Assembly (NCBI GenBank): GCA_963763885.1
Contig: CAVXQD010000002.1
Location: 124,001-188,000 of the forward strand
Source of the DNA: JANNBN01 sp963763885
GTDB lineage: Bacteria; Actinomycetota; Acidimicrobiia; Acidimicrobiales; JANYDT01
Length of the DNA stretch: 64,000 bases
Direction: 5' to 3'
Position numbers and translations under genes: made by a program. The first letter of the stretch is position 1. Each line of letters opens with the position of its first letter. The notes beneath the pieces were generated by a model that ran no database searches, was not told the origin of the DNA, and saw only the letters and a list, made by a program, of their open reading frames with translations. This document shows, piece by piece, positions 1 to 8,656 of this stretch.

Positions 1-152
1 AAGCCCGTTTCGACGCGGCTGAAGCGCTCGTTCTCGATTTCCAGCAGGACGCCGTCACTTGCAGACGGGCCGCCCAGCCAGGCGTGTTGGCACCAGACGC
101 GAAAGGTCACGTCGGGAGCATCGACACGAACCGGCTGCTGCTTGAGCGGCAC
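1..152 (-). CDS. Amidohydrolase, formimidoylglutamate deiminase (HutF)-like, N-terminal fragment
   Basis: Only the first ~50 codons lie in the window; the gene runs off the left edge. The frame opens at a GTG at 152, 20 nt after the serC stop. The visible residues (VTFRVWCQHAWLGG, then DGVLLEIENERFSRVETG) resemble the N-terminal beta-sandwich of the HutF / MTA-SAH deaminase amidohydrolases, which place a similar AWL...V.LEI..GRF..V..G pattern before the metal-binding TIM barrel. No catalytic residues are visible, so the substrate (formimidoylglutamate in histidine breakdown, or another amidine) is inferred. The start could lie further upstream in the same open frame. Confidence 0.45.
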   Translation of the reverse strand, partial: MPLKQQPVRVDAPDVTFRVWCQHAWLGGPSASDGVLLEIENERFSRVETG

Positions 153-171
153 TGATTCTGGAGCGCGAGTA

Positions 172-1302
172 CTAGGCGAGTGCGCTGACCACGTGGTCGA
201 TGCAAGCCGTGAGCTGCTGCACATCGGATGGTTCCACCGCCGGGAACATCGCCATGCGCAACTGGTTACGGCCAAGCTTGCGGTAGCTGTCTGTGTCGAC
301 AATGCCGTTGGCGCGCAACACTGCACTGACCATGGTCGCATCCACGCCATCGAGGTCAATGGTGGCGACCACGTTCGATCGATCTTTGCTGTCGGCCACG
401 AACGGGGTGGCGAACGACGATGCTTCGGCCCACGAGTACATGATCTGGGCGCTGGTTGCACAACGTGCGGCGGCCCATGACAGCCCGCCTTGTGCGTTCA
501 TCCAGTCCAGCTGCTGCACCATCAAGAACACCGTTGCGAGGCCAGGGGTGTTGTAGGTCTGCTGTTTGCGGCTGTTGTCCATGGCGGTCCACAAATCAAG
601 TGACGCTGGGATCCAGCGCTTGGATGCGTGAATGCGTTGGACCCGTTCCACCGCCGCAGGCGATAGGACCGCCAACCACAAGCCGCCGTCGGAAGCAAAG
701 CACTTCTGCGGGGCGAAGTAGTAGCAGTCGGCCTGCGTGGGATCGAGCGCCAGGCCGCCAGCGCCAGACGTTGCGTCGACCGCAACCAACTGGCCCGCTG
801 CTGCAGAGGTTCCAGCGGGACGCGTGATGGTGACAGCGACACCCGTGGATGTTTCGTTGTGCACGAGACAGTAAGTGTCGATACCTTCTTCGAGGACCGG
901 TGCGGCGCTTGTGCCCACCGGGGCTTCAATCACCGAGGCGCGCGTCAAATGTGGAGCAGCGGCAGCGGCTTCGGCAAACTTCGACGAAAACTCGCCGAAG
1001 ACGGTGTGCTGCGACGCAGACTCGATGAGACCAAACGTTGCGACGTCCCAGAAGCAAGTTGAGCCGCCGTTGCCAAGCACAACCTCATAGCCATCGGGTA
1101 GACCGAAGAAGTTACGAACCCCATCTTGCAACCGCCCCACCATGTCTTTGACGGTGTTTTGGCGGTGGCTGGTGCCCATGTACGAAGACCCGATTTCGGC
1201 CAAGGACGCAATCGCCTCTGGGCGAACTTTCGAAGGCCCACAACCGAAGCGCCCGTCAGCAGGGAGCAACGCGGCGGGGATTTTGATGTCGGGAACGGGC
1301 AT
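172..1302 (-). CDS. serC: Phosphoserine aminotransferase SerC (actinobacterial type)
   Basis: PLP enzyme that converts 3-phosphohydroxypyruvate plus glutamate to phosphoserine in serine synthesis; cytoplasmic. The 376 aa protein has the fold-type I layout. The N-terminal GRFGCGPSKVRPEA is characteristic of the mycobacterial-type SerC, and the PLP-binding lysine is Lys200 in FAPQKCFASDGG. Length agrees with the family. It lies 9 nt downstream of the ASCH-domain gene, so the two are probably cotranscribed, and it is divergent from serA, the previous enzyme of the pathway, with one gene between them. Confidence 0.95.
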   Translation of the reverse strand: MPVPDIKIPAALLPADGRFGCGPSKVRPEAIASLAEIGSSYMGTSHRQNTVKDMVGRLQDGVRNFFGLPDGYEVVLGNGGSTCFWDVATFGLIESASQHTVFGEFSSKFAEAAAAAPHLTRASVIEAPVGTSAAPVLEEGIDTYCLVHNETSTGVAVTITRPAGTSAAAGQLVAVDATSGAGGLALDPTQADCYYFAPQKCFASDGGLWLAVLSPAAVERVQRIHASKRWIPASLDLWTAMDNSRKQQTYNTPGLATVFLMVQQLDWMNAQGGLSWAAARCATSAQIMYSWAEASSFATPFVADSKDRSNVVATIDLDGVDATMVSAVLRANGIVDTDSYRKLGRNQLRMAMFPAVEPSDVQQLTACIDHVVSALA

Positions 1303-1311
1303 CGGAAGAGG

Positions 1312-1935
1312 CTATGAGCTGTGGAGAGCCTCCATGACACGAATTCCTCTTGGTGACAGGCGGTACCCAACGGTGAGGCTCTCGGTGAGGCCCATCTCTT
1401 TGAGTTTGCGGACGTCGTTCTTGAACGGCATTGTTTCGCGTCCCTGGATCTCGGCAAGTTCTGGTGCTCGCCTGCCGGGCCAATCGTTGATCAGTTGTAA
1501 AGCGCTTCTGGTCCAGGGTCCGAACGAAGAACGGGTATCAAATCCGTCGAGGCGAGCGCAGATTTTCGCCAGTTCTTCCGCTGAGAGTGCTCCATCGGTA
1601 CGAAGCGCGATGCGCGTGTCCTGGCCTGAATATGCAACAGCGACTCGGTAGATGTGGCGTTCGCCGTCGCTTCGCGCCACCCTGCCGCGGCTGCTTGCAG
1701 GCCGTTCTTTGAACAGGTCGTCAAGCAACGCGGTTGCTGATTCGTAGCCAGCTGCGCGGGCCTGCGCATCCGTGATGGAATCCCGATCAACCACATCGAC
1801 CGCACTGATAGCCAGTTCGCCGATGACGGTGCGGAGTCGGCCACCGGCCTTCACCGTGGGTTTAGTCCAACGTCGAAAGACGAGGGTGATGTCCTCTGCG
1901 AGGATGGCGTCAAGCACCGGTCTGGTCAGCAACAT
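1312..1935 (-). CDS. ASCH (PUA-like) domain protein
   Basis: 207 aa. The first ~115 residues look like an ASCH domain, a PUA-like RNA-binding fold: an RRWTKPTVKAGG start, a central ISAVDVVDRDSITDAQARAAGY segment typical of the family, and a final beta-rich part. The rest (about 125-207) resembles a small winged-helix module ending in LSPRGIRVMEALHSS. ASCH proteins are thought to act in RNA-related regulation; the specific role here is unknown. It shares a divergent promoter region with serA and is followed 9 nt later by serC. Confidence 0.65.
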   Translation of the reverse strand: MLLTRPVLDAILAEDITLVFRRWTKPTVKAGGRLRTVIGELAISAVDVVDRDSITDAQARAAGYESATALLDDLFKERPASSRGRVARSDGERHIYRVAVAYSGQDTRIALRTDGALSAEELAKICARLDGFDTRSSFGPWTRSALQLINDWPGRRAPELAEIQGRETMPFKNDVRKLKEMGLTESLTVGYRLSPRGIRVMEALHSS

Positions 1936-1982
1936 CCGGAAGTTCTAGCGCTGTCTTGACAAACTGTCTGTCGGACCGCCTC

Positions 1983-1988
1983 TAGCCT
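1983..1988 (+). promoter_or_regulatory. -10 box (TAGCCT) for leaderless serA transcript
   Basis: TAGCCT ends 6 nt before the serA ATG at 1995, so transcription should begin at or next to the start codon. A TTGACA at 1956-1961 could be the -35 element, although its 21-nt spacing is long. No ribosome binding site is visible. Confidence 0.45.
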
Positions 1989-1994
1989 GATCCG

Positions 1995-3566
1995 ATGGCA
2001 CGCATCCTGGTCACTGAGTCCATCGCAGAAGGTGGCCTTGAACGCCTTCGTAAGGCCGGTCACACGGTGGATGTGCAAGAAGGTTTGTCCGCTGAGGAGC
2101 TGTTGAAAGTTGTGCCTGGCGCACACGCGCTCATCATTCGGTCGGCAACCAAGGTCACAGCCGAGGTGCTCGATGCCGGCCGTGATCTCGTTGTTGTTGG
2201 GCGTGCGGGCATCGGCCTCGACAATGTCGATGTGGCACATGCCACTGCAAACGGCGTGATGGTGGTCAACGCACCGCAGTCCAACGTCATCTCCGCTGCC
2301 GAACAGGCAATGGGGTTGCTGCTTGCCTCTGCTCGCAACATTCCGCAGGCTCACGCAGCGCTGGTCAACGGTAAGTGGGAGCGCAGCAAGTGGGAAGGCG
2401 TCGAGCTGTTCGGTAAGACAGTTGGCATCGTCGGCCTTGGTCGAGTTGGAGCGCTCGTTGCAACCAGGTGCGCCGCGTTCGGCATGCATGTCATCGCGTT
2501 CGATCCGTTTGTGTCGGCAGACCGTGCCCGCACCATGGGCGTTGAACTGCTTGATCTTGTCGATGTGGTGAAGCGGTCCGATTTCCTCTCGGTTCACCTG
2601 CCAAAGACCAAAGAGACCAACGGTCTCATCAACGCCGAAATGCTCCGCAACGCCAAGCCAGATCTGCGCATCATCAACACAGCGCGCGGCGGCATCGTCA
2701 ACGAAGAAGACCTGTATCAAGCCGTCAAGAGCGGCACCATTGCAGGCGCCGGTCTCGACGTGTTCGTCGAAGAACCAACCACCACATCGCCACTGTTCAC
2801 GCTGCCTCAGATCGTGGTCACGCCGCACCTCGGCGCATCAACCCGCGAAGCGCAAGACAAAGCCGGCGACACCATCGCAGACATGGTGTTGCTTGCCATG
2901 GCAGGCGAGTTCGTTCCGTTCGCGGTCAACGTCAGCGCATCAGAAGCCTCGGAGACAGTCCGTCCGTTCCTTCCATTGGCTGAACGCATGGGCCGCGTCA
3001 TCGCAGGGCTGTGCGGTTCAGTGCCCTCGTCGCTGGAAGTTGCTGTTGAAGGTGAAATCGCCGAGTACGACACACGCATCATCAAGCTGGCCGTGCTCAA
3101 AGGTTTGCTTGGCCCTCACACCGATCAGCCGGTTACGTACGTCAATGCCCCCGGCATTGCCGAGGCTGCGGGCTGCACCGTCAGCACCACGCAAACCACC
3201 GTTGCTCGGGACTACCGCAACATGTTGACGCTTCGCTCGTCGTGTGGGCACTCCGTCTCCGGCACTCTCGCCGGGCTTCGAAAGGAGCCACGCCTGGTCG
3301 ATATCGACTCGCACGATGTCGAAGTTCCGCCTTCGTCGCACCTCTGCGTCATCCGCAACGACGACCGTCCCGGCATGATCGGTGTTGTCGGCACCACGCT
3401 GGCAGCTTTCGACATCAACATCGCCAACATGGCGCTTGGCCGTGACGAACACGGCGGTTCTGCGCTGATGGCAATCGCCACAGACGAAGCACTTCCAGCA
3501 GAAGCGGTTCGGACGCTCGAAGCCGCCCCCGGCATCACCGGCGTCCACCTGATTTCAGAGAACTAG
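1995..3566 (+). CDS. serA: D-3-phosphoglycerate dehydrogenase SerA
   Basis: NAD-dependent oxidation of 3-phosphoglycerate to 3-phosphohydroxypyruvate, the committed step of serine synthesis. The 523 aa length matches the long actinobacterial form. It has a substrate domain, a Rossmann domain with GIVGLGRVG (144-152), catalytic Arg231 (NTARGG), Glu260 (VEEP) and His278 (TPHLGAST), then an intervening ASB-like domain (~320-450) and a C-terminal ACT domain (~450-523, RPGMIGVVGTTLAAFDINIA) that probably gives serine feedback control. It is convergent with leuD, whose stop lies 3 nt away. Confidence 0.97.
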   Translation: MARILVTESIAEGGLERLRKAGHTVDVQEGLSAEELLKVVPGAHALIIRSATKVTAEVLDAGRDLVVVGRAGIGLDNVDVAHATANGVMVVNAPQSNVISAAEQAMGLLLASARNIPQAHAALVNGKWERSKWEGVELFGKTVGIVGLGRVGALVATRCAAFGMHVIAFDPFVSADRARTMGVELLDLVDVVKRSDFLSVHLPKTKETNGLINAEMLRNAKPDLRIINTARGGIVNEEDLYQAVKSGTIAGAGLDVFVEEPTTTSPLFTLPQIVVTPHLGASTREAQDKAGDTIADMVLLAMAGEFVPFAVNVSASEASETVRPFLPLAERMGRVIAGLCGSVPSSLEVAVEGEIAEYDTRIIKLAVLKGLLGPHTDQPVTYVNAPGIAEAAGCTVSTTQTTVARDYRNMLTLRSSCGHSVSGTLAGLRKEPRLVDIDSHDVEVPPSSHLCVIRNDDRPGMIGVVGTTLAAFDINIANMALGRDEHGGSALMAIATDEALPAEAVRTLEAAPGITGVHLISEN

Positions 3567-3569
3567 AGC

Positions 3570-4169
3570 TCAGGTCGCAGAGATGCGAGGGGCCCATGCG
3601 GGGCGGGTTGTTTCGTAGGTGGTGATGCCGTCGGCGTGGCGGAGTGTCAGACCGATGTCGTCGAATCCGTTGATGAGGCGATACACCGTGAACTCGTCCA
3701 ACGCAAAGGACTCCTCGAACCCGATTGCAGGTGCGCTTATGGTTCTGCGCTCCACGTCGATGGTGATCTCCAGAGCGGGGTCGGCTGTCACTGAATCAAG
3801 CAGGAGACGTCCGCCTTCTGGTGTCACCTGCACAGGCACCAAGCCGACTTTGGTGCAGTTGTTGCGGAAGATGTCGCCGAAGCGTGGAGACACGACCGCT
3901 CGAAAGCCGTAGTCCTCGATTGCCCACACGGCATGTTCCCGAGATGAACCGGTGCCGAAGTTGGGTCCTGCGACCAAAATGTTGGCGCCAGCGAATTGTT
4001 CTTGGTTGAGGACGAAATCACGATCGTCTCGCCACTCGGAGAACAGTCCCCTCCCGTAGCCGGTGCGCTCGATGCGCTTCAACCAATCCGACGGGATGAT
4101 CTGGTCGGTGTCGACATCTGACCGGTCCAGTGGAACGGCCGTACCTGTGATGATCTGAACGGGCTGCAT
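3570..4169 (-). CDS. leuD: 3-isopropylmalate dehydratase small subunit LeuD
   Basis: Forms isopropylmalate isomerase with LeuC, interconverting 2- and 3-isopropylmalate in leucine synthesis. 199 aa, normal for the family. Typical features are LDRSDVDTDQIIPSDWLKRI near the N-terminus, VAGPNFGTGSSREHAVWAI (the swivelling-domain loop that contacts substrate) and the conserved RNNCTKVGLVPV. It lies about 30 nt after the leuC stop with an AAGGAT ribosome site, so the order leuC-leuD is one operon. Confidence 0.96.
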   Translation of the reverse strand: MQPVQIITGTAVPLDRSDVDTDQIIPSDWLKRIERTGYGRGLFSEWRDDRDFVLNQEQFAGANILVAGPNFGTGSSREHAVWAIEDYGFRAVVSPRFGDIFRNNCTKVGLVPVQVTPEGGRLLLDSVTADPALEITIDVERRTISAPAIGFEESFALDEFTVYRLINGFDDIGLTLRHADGITTYETTRPAWAPRISAT

Positions 4170-4199
4170 GATGATCCTTGTGTCCTGGGCTGGCGATGT

Positions 4200-5616
4200 T
4201 CAGAGGTCGGCCGGTGCGGCGAAGCGGCCGACGATGGCACTGGCTGCTGCAACTTCGGGTGACACCAAGTGAGTGCGTCCGCCTCGACCTTGGCGGCCCT
4301 CGAAGTTGCGGTTGCTGGTTGACGCGCTGCGCTGACCAGGGGTGAGGGTATCTGGGTTCATGCCGAGACACATCGAACAACCAGGCTCCCGCCACTCCAT
4401 CCCCGCGGCCGTGAACACCTCCGGGAGGCCTTCGGCTTCAGCCTGGGTTTTGACAGCCGTGCTGCCAGGAACCACGAGCGCTCGCACGCCAGCTGCAACC
4501 GTACGTCCACGTACAACATCAGCGGCGGCACGGAGATCTTCAATGCGGGAGTTGGTGCACGAACCGATGAACACCACGTCGACCGCAATGTCTCGCATCG
4601 GCGTGCCGGGCGTGAGCGCCATGTATTCAAGGGCGCGCTCGGCTGCGTTTCGTTCAGCCAGGGTCTGCGAAGGAGGTGGGGTCCGGCACGGAACTGGACA
4701 ACGGGATGGTTTGGCCGGGGTTGGTTCCCCACGAGACGTGCGGACTGAGGGTTGCCGCGTCGATGCGAACAACCTTGTCGAATACCGCGTCGTCATCGGT
4801 GACGAGCGTCTTCCAGTCAGCGACGGCAGCGTCCCAATCCGCACCGGTTGGAGCGTAAGCCCGCCCCTTTGCATATGCGAACGTCTTCTCGTCTGGAGCC
4901 ACCAAGCCCGCTTTGGCGCCACCTTCGATGCTCATGTTGCAGACGGTCATGCGGCCTTCGACCGAAAGCGCGCGTATGGCTGAACCGCGGTACTCGATCA
5001 CGTGGCCCATGCCGCCGCCGGTGCCGATGGCCGCGATGATGGCGAGCACGACGTCCTTGGCGCTAACACCCGGTGGGAGGTCTCCTTCCACCTCAACGGC
5101 CATGGTCTTTGGCCGCTGTTGCGGGAGTGTCTGGGTGGCCAGAACGTGTTCAACCTCAGAGGTTCCGATGCCGAAGGCGAGGGCTCCGAAGGCTCCGTGC
5201 GTGGAGGTATGGGAGTCGCCACAGACGATGGTCATGCCCGGCAACGTGATGCCCAGTTCTGGTCCGATGACGTGCACAATGCCTTGGCGTTGGTGACCCA
5301 TGGGGAACAACGTGATGCCGAACGCGGCGCAGTTGGAGGCCAGGGCTTCCATCTGTTGTCGGCTGACCGTGTCTGTGACGAGTTCCGTGTTGTGCATGCC
5401 AAGGCCGGGGATGTCCGTTGGCACGTTGTGGTCCATGGTGGCAACCGTCAGGTCGGGTCGACGCACGGGTCGGTTAGCCAAGCGCAACCCATCGAACGCT
5501 TGCGGCGAGGTGACCTCGTGGACCAAATGCATGTCGATGAAAAGCAGGTCTGGTTCGCCCGGCGCGCTTCGCACCACATGCCGATCCCACAGTTTTTCGC
5601 TCAAGGTCTTGCCCAT
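4200..5616 (-). CDS. leuC: 3-isopropylmalate dehydratase large subunit LeuC, interrupted by one frameshift
   Basis: Aconitase-type [4Fe-4S] subunit of isopropylmalate isomerase. The frame from the ATG at 5616 (ribosome site GAAGGAG) covers residues 1 to ~316, from MGKTLSEKLWDRHVV through VCGDSHTSTHGAFG to SVPDPTSFAD. The homologous sequence then continues in another frame as LAERNAAERALEYM...FIGSCTNSRIEDLR...PGCSMCLGMNPD, with the cluster cysteines present, to the stop at 4200. Removing one G from the GGG at 4661-4663 joins the two parts perfectly. Leucine prototrophy needs this gene, and similar +1 shifts occur elsewhere in the window, so a sequence error is likely. Regulation is probably by the divergent IclR protein. 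Confidence 0.93.
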
Positions 5617-5648
5617 GGTTCTCCTTCAGTCAACGCTTCTCCACAAAC

Positions 5649-5673
5649 CTGTATCTCATATACTGAGATACAG
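5649..5673. promoter_or_regulatory. 25-bp perfect palindromic operator between leuC and the IclR gene
   Basis: Two perfectly complementary 10-nt arms (CTGTATCTCA and TGAGATACAG) surround a 5-nt spacer. The site lies between the leuC start (5616) and the iclR start (5681), and its right arm overlaps the iclR -10 box. This is the expected position for a dimeric IclR-family regulator that controls leuCD and itself, like NdgR/LtbR in other actinobacteria (family knowledge; binding here is inferred). Confidence 0.65.
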
Positions 5674-5674
5674 T
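5669..5674 (+). promoter_or_regulatory. -10 box (TACAGT) for leaderless IclR-family gene
   Basis: TACAGT lies exactly 6 nt before the GTG at 5681 and overlaps the right arm of the palindromic operator, so a bound regulator would block its own promoter. This also fixes the start codon choice. Confidence 0.5.
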
Positions 5675-5680
5675 GTCCAC

Positions 5681-6361
5681 GTGTCAAGAGATCGTATCAG
5701 CGAGGTTGGCGTTCTCGACAAGGCCGTTGTGCTCTTGGATGCGTTGGCGAGACCCGAGGCTCCGTTCACGCTGGTCGAGATCGTCGCCAGAACCGGCATC
5801 CACCGTGCCACCGCACATCGCCTCCTCCGCGCCCTCCAGGTGCATGGGTTTGCACAGATCGACGACCTCACTCGCTGGTCGCTTGGATCGCGACTTCAAT
5901 TCTTGGGGCGTCGGGCCGCGTCGGGCCTGCCGTTGCGTGATGCAGCAGTCCCCATTCTCACTGGGCTACGTGACAAGACCGGTGAGAGCGTGCAGTTGTA
6001 CATTCGCCAAGGCGACTCGAGGGTGTGCATCGTTGGGATCGAATCGCCGCATGGTTTACGCACCATCGTCGAAGTTGGCGCAGTGCTTCCGCTGGATCAA
6101 GGGTCAGCGGGCCACGTTCTGCAAGGCGAACCGTTGGGGGCGGACGGATGGATTTCCAGCGTGGCTGAACGCGAAGCGGGAGTGGCATCGGTGAGCGCGC
6201 CGGTTTACGACTCTCAAGGCGTGGTGCGTGCGTCGGTCTCTGTCTCTGGCCCTCTTGAGCGAGTCAGTCGAAACCCCGGCGTGATGTACGGCGCTGAGGT
6301 TGTTGCGGCCGCTCGGTCTATCGAGACGGCAGCCGGATGGTCGACTCTTGCGACGGAATGA
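5681..6361 (+). CDS. IclR-family transcriptional regulator (NdgR/LtbR-like), probable regulator of leuCD
   Basis: 226 aa from the GTG at 5681. The N-terminal winged helix-turn-helix (~1-65: VGVLDKAVVLLDAL...GIHRATAHRLLRALQVHGFAQ) is followed by the IclR effector domain (~75-226: RDKTGESVQLYIRQGDSRVCI...LPLDQGSAGHVLQG...VSAPVYDSQGVVRASVSVSGP). Divergence from leuCD across a shared palindrome is the arrangement known for actinobacterial leucine regulators NdgR and LtbR, so control of leucine genes is a strong inference. The open frame extends upstream into leuC, but the TACAGT box 6 nt before 5681 supports this start. Confidence 0.9.
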   Translation: MSRDRISEVGVLDKAVVLLDALARPEAPFTLVEIVARTGIHRATAHRLLRALQVHGFAQIDDLTRWSLGSRLQFLGRRAASGLPLRDAAVPILTGLRDKTGESVQLYIRQGDSRVCIVGIESPHGLRTIVEVGAVLPLDQGSAGHVLQGEPLGADGWISSVAEREAGVASVSAPVYDSQGVVRASVSVSGPLERVSRNPGVMYGAEVVAAARSIETAAGWSTLATE

Positions 6362-8565
6362 CCAGCGTGGGGCTTGGTCGACCGAAGAAGTAACCCTGTG
6401 CCCTGTCGCACTTAATGGCTTGCAACCGGTCCACCTGCAACTGTGTCTCCACACCTTCGGCGATCGTCGCAAGTCCAAGTTCTTGTGCGACGCGAACCAA
6501 CGCAGAAACCAGCGCGTCGTCGCGGTGCTCCTGCCCTAGTCGTTGGACGAAGGATTGGTCGACCTTCAGGATGTCCACCGGGAGGTCTCGCAGGTAGGCA
6601 AGCGACGAGTACCCCGTGCCGAAGTCGTCGATGGCCAGCTTGACACCAAGCGCGCGTAGTTCTTCCAGGCGTGGCACCACAGTGGCCCGATCCGCGAACA
6701 CCGTTTCGGTGAGCTCGAGTTCGATCAACTCTGGCGGCACTAACGAAGCGGTGATGATGGACTCCATCGTCGCTTGGAAGTTCGGAGCCATGAACTGGCG
6801 AACAGAAAGGTTGACGGCGATCGTGGCCGTGTCAGGCACCGACTTCGTTGCGCGCCATGCCCGCATCTGATCCAACGCCATTTCCAGCAGCATCCAGCCA
6901 AGTTCGATGATCTGACCGGATTCCTCGGCAAGCTCAATGAACGTGGCTGGCAGGAGCACACCACGACCGGGGTGCAACCACCGGATGAGCGCCTCGTAAC
7001 CCTCTAGTTCTTGGGTCTGCAGGTTGACAACCGGCTGGTACCACAGGGCCAACTCATCGCTTCGTCGAATGGCAACCCTGAGGTCCGCCGACAGTTCGAA
7101 ACGCTCTCTGGTCGCTTCTTCCATTTCCTCGGCGAACAACACGGCGCGGTTCTTGCCCTGCTGCTTCGCTCGATACATCGCAAGGTCCGCCCGCTTGAAC
7201 ATGGTGGCGGCGTCGAGCGCGGCGCCTTCACCGTGATGAACGGCGACGCCCTACACTCGCAGACATTTTCACGCTGGACCCGTTGTGTTCGAACGTCGAG
7301 TCCAAAATGTCGACGATGCGTTGGCCGAGCGCAACAACTGCTGCTTCAGGCTGATCGGATTCGACCATCACCACAAACTCGTCGCCTCCGAAGCGAGCCA
7401 CAAGCTCACCACCGCGACACACTGACAGAAGCCGTTCAGCGACAGAGATGAGGACCGTGTCGCCGACCTGATGGCCGAACACGTCGTTGACGTCTTTGAA
7501 GCCGTCGCAGTCGATCACGATGAGCGCTGCCCAGGACTTCGATCGGCGAATGCGCACCATCACGTCGTCCAACCGTTCGGTCAGCAATCGACGATTTGGT
7601 AGCTGTGTCAAGGGATCGCGGAAGGCACGCTCTTGGAGTTCGTGCGATGTCCGTTGCCGAGCAAGCGCGCCAGCGATGAGTTCGCTTGCGGTCTCCAAGA
7701 AGTGCATGCGGTACTCGTGAGCAGACCAGACCTGTTCTGTGCAGCCGAACGCGGCGTAACCCTCCAGGCGGTCAGCTGCAAACAGCGGCACGACAAGCAA
7801 GCGTTCAACCGTGTCCGCTCGTCCGTGCGCAAGCCGGACAAACGCCTGCTCGTCTTCAATGCGATGCAGGACAACCGAACTCCGCTCGCTGATAGCGACC
7901 TTCAAGATCGGCTCGTCGATCAGGAAGGGCGCTGGGTCTGCCTCGATGAGCGTTGGCCGACCAACACCCTCGCGGCCCGACGTTGTGTAGACGGCCAGTG
8001 GTCGGTCTGGAATCCAGAGACCAACCGAACTGAGATCCGTCGCAACCATCGTCTCGACGAGAGCGATTCCAATGGCAGCGTCCGTCTCGTCAAGCGGCGA
8101 CAGCGCAATGCGCCGGCTGATTGAACGCAACGCCTGCGTGGCGCTGCTGGTCGTCACGTCGGCGTAGGTGACAAGGATGCCGTCGACGTCGAGCAAATCG
8201 CGCGAAGCCGATGCGAGAAGTTCCAACACGCGTTGTTCCCCGGATGGGCGGATTGCCTTCACGCGCATCCGACGATCCAATGCGAAACCGTCGGCAACGG
8301 AGCGGTACTCGGCCAGCGCGTGCGGACGATCCTCAGGGTGGATCATCGCGAAGATTGTTTTCGTCGGATTCGCGAGGTACCACGCCTGCAGCTCCGAGTC
8401 CGTCGCGTACAACACGCGCCCAACACGGTCGGCGATGACGAGGCCACTTGGGGGAATCGAACCGAACGCTCGTGCATCGAATCCGAACATTGCGGCTGGA
8501 TCAGAAAGGAGCTCGGAGTCGGGCAGTTGGGACTGTTCGCTGATCAGCCCCGAGCTTGTGTACAT
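6318..8565 (-). CDS. PAS-GAF-GGDEF-EAL protein (cyclic di-GMP turnover), interrupted by one frameshift
   Basis: Cytosolic sensor/enzyme for cyclic di-GMP; no membrane segments are visible. From the start at 8565: a PAS-like domain (~30-140), a GAF-like domain (~150-295), then GGDEF with an intact RFGGDEF. The usual RxxD inhibitory site before it is replaced by RGGE. The frame ends early at 7228, and the missing residues (GVAVHHGEGAALDAATMFK) continue in a second frame through RADLAMYRAK into an EAL domain with EALIRW, DDFGTGYSS, KVDQSFV and AEGVET, all consistent with active phosphodiesterase. Dropping one base in the CCC at 7249-7251 restores one protein of about 745 aa. Confidence 0.88.
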
Positions 8566-8656
8566 GGATTCTTACATCGGTGTCGCTACAGAACCGCTTG
8601 AGGAGCTTCGGTCAGACTGAGAGCGGGTTCAGCGATGCATCATCGGCGCGGAGGAG

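Noticed and set aside
1926..2828. Minus-strand frame inside serA
   Set aside because: Shadow of serA without recognisable domains or start signals.
6318..7202. A stand-alone EAL phosphodiesterase
   Set aside because: Its first residues are the end of the GGDEF domain, and the missing linker is encoded in the other frame, so it is the C-terminal half of one frameshifted gene.
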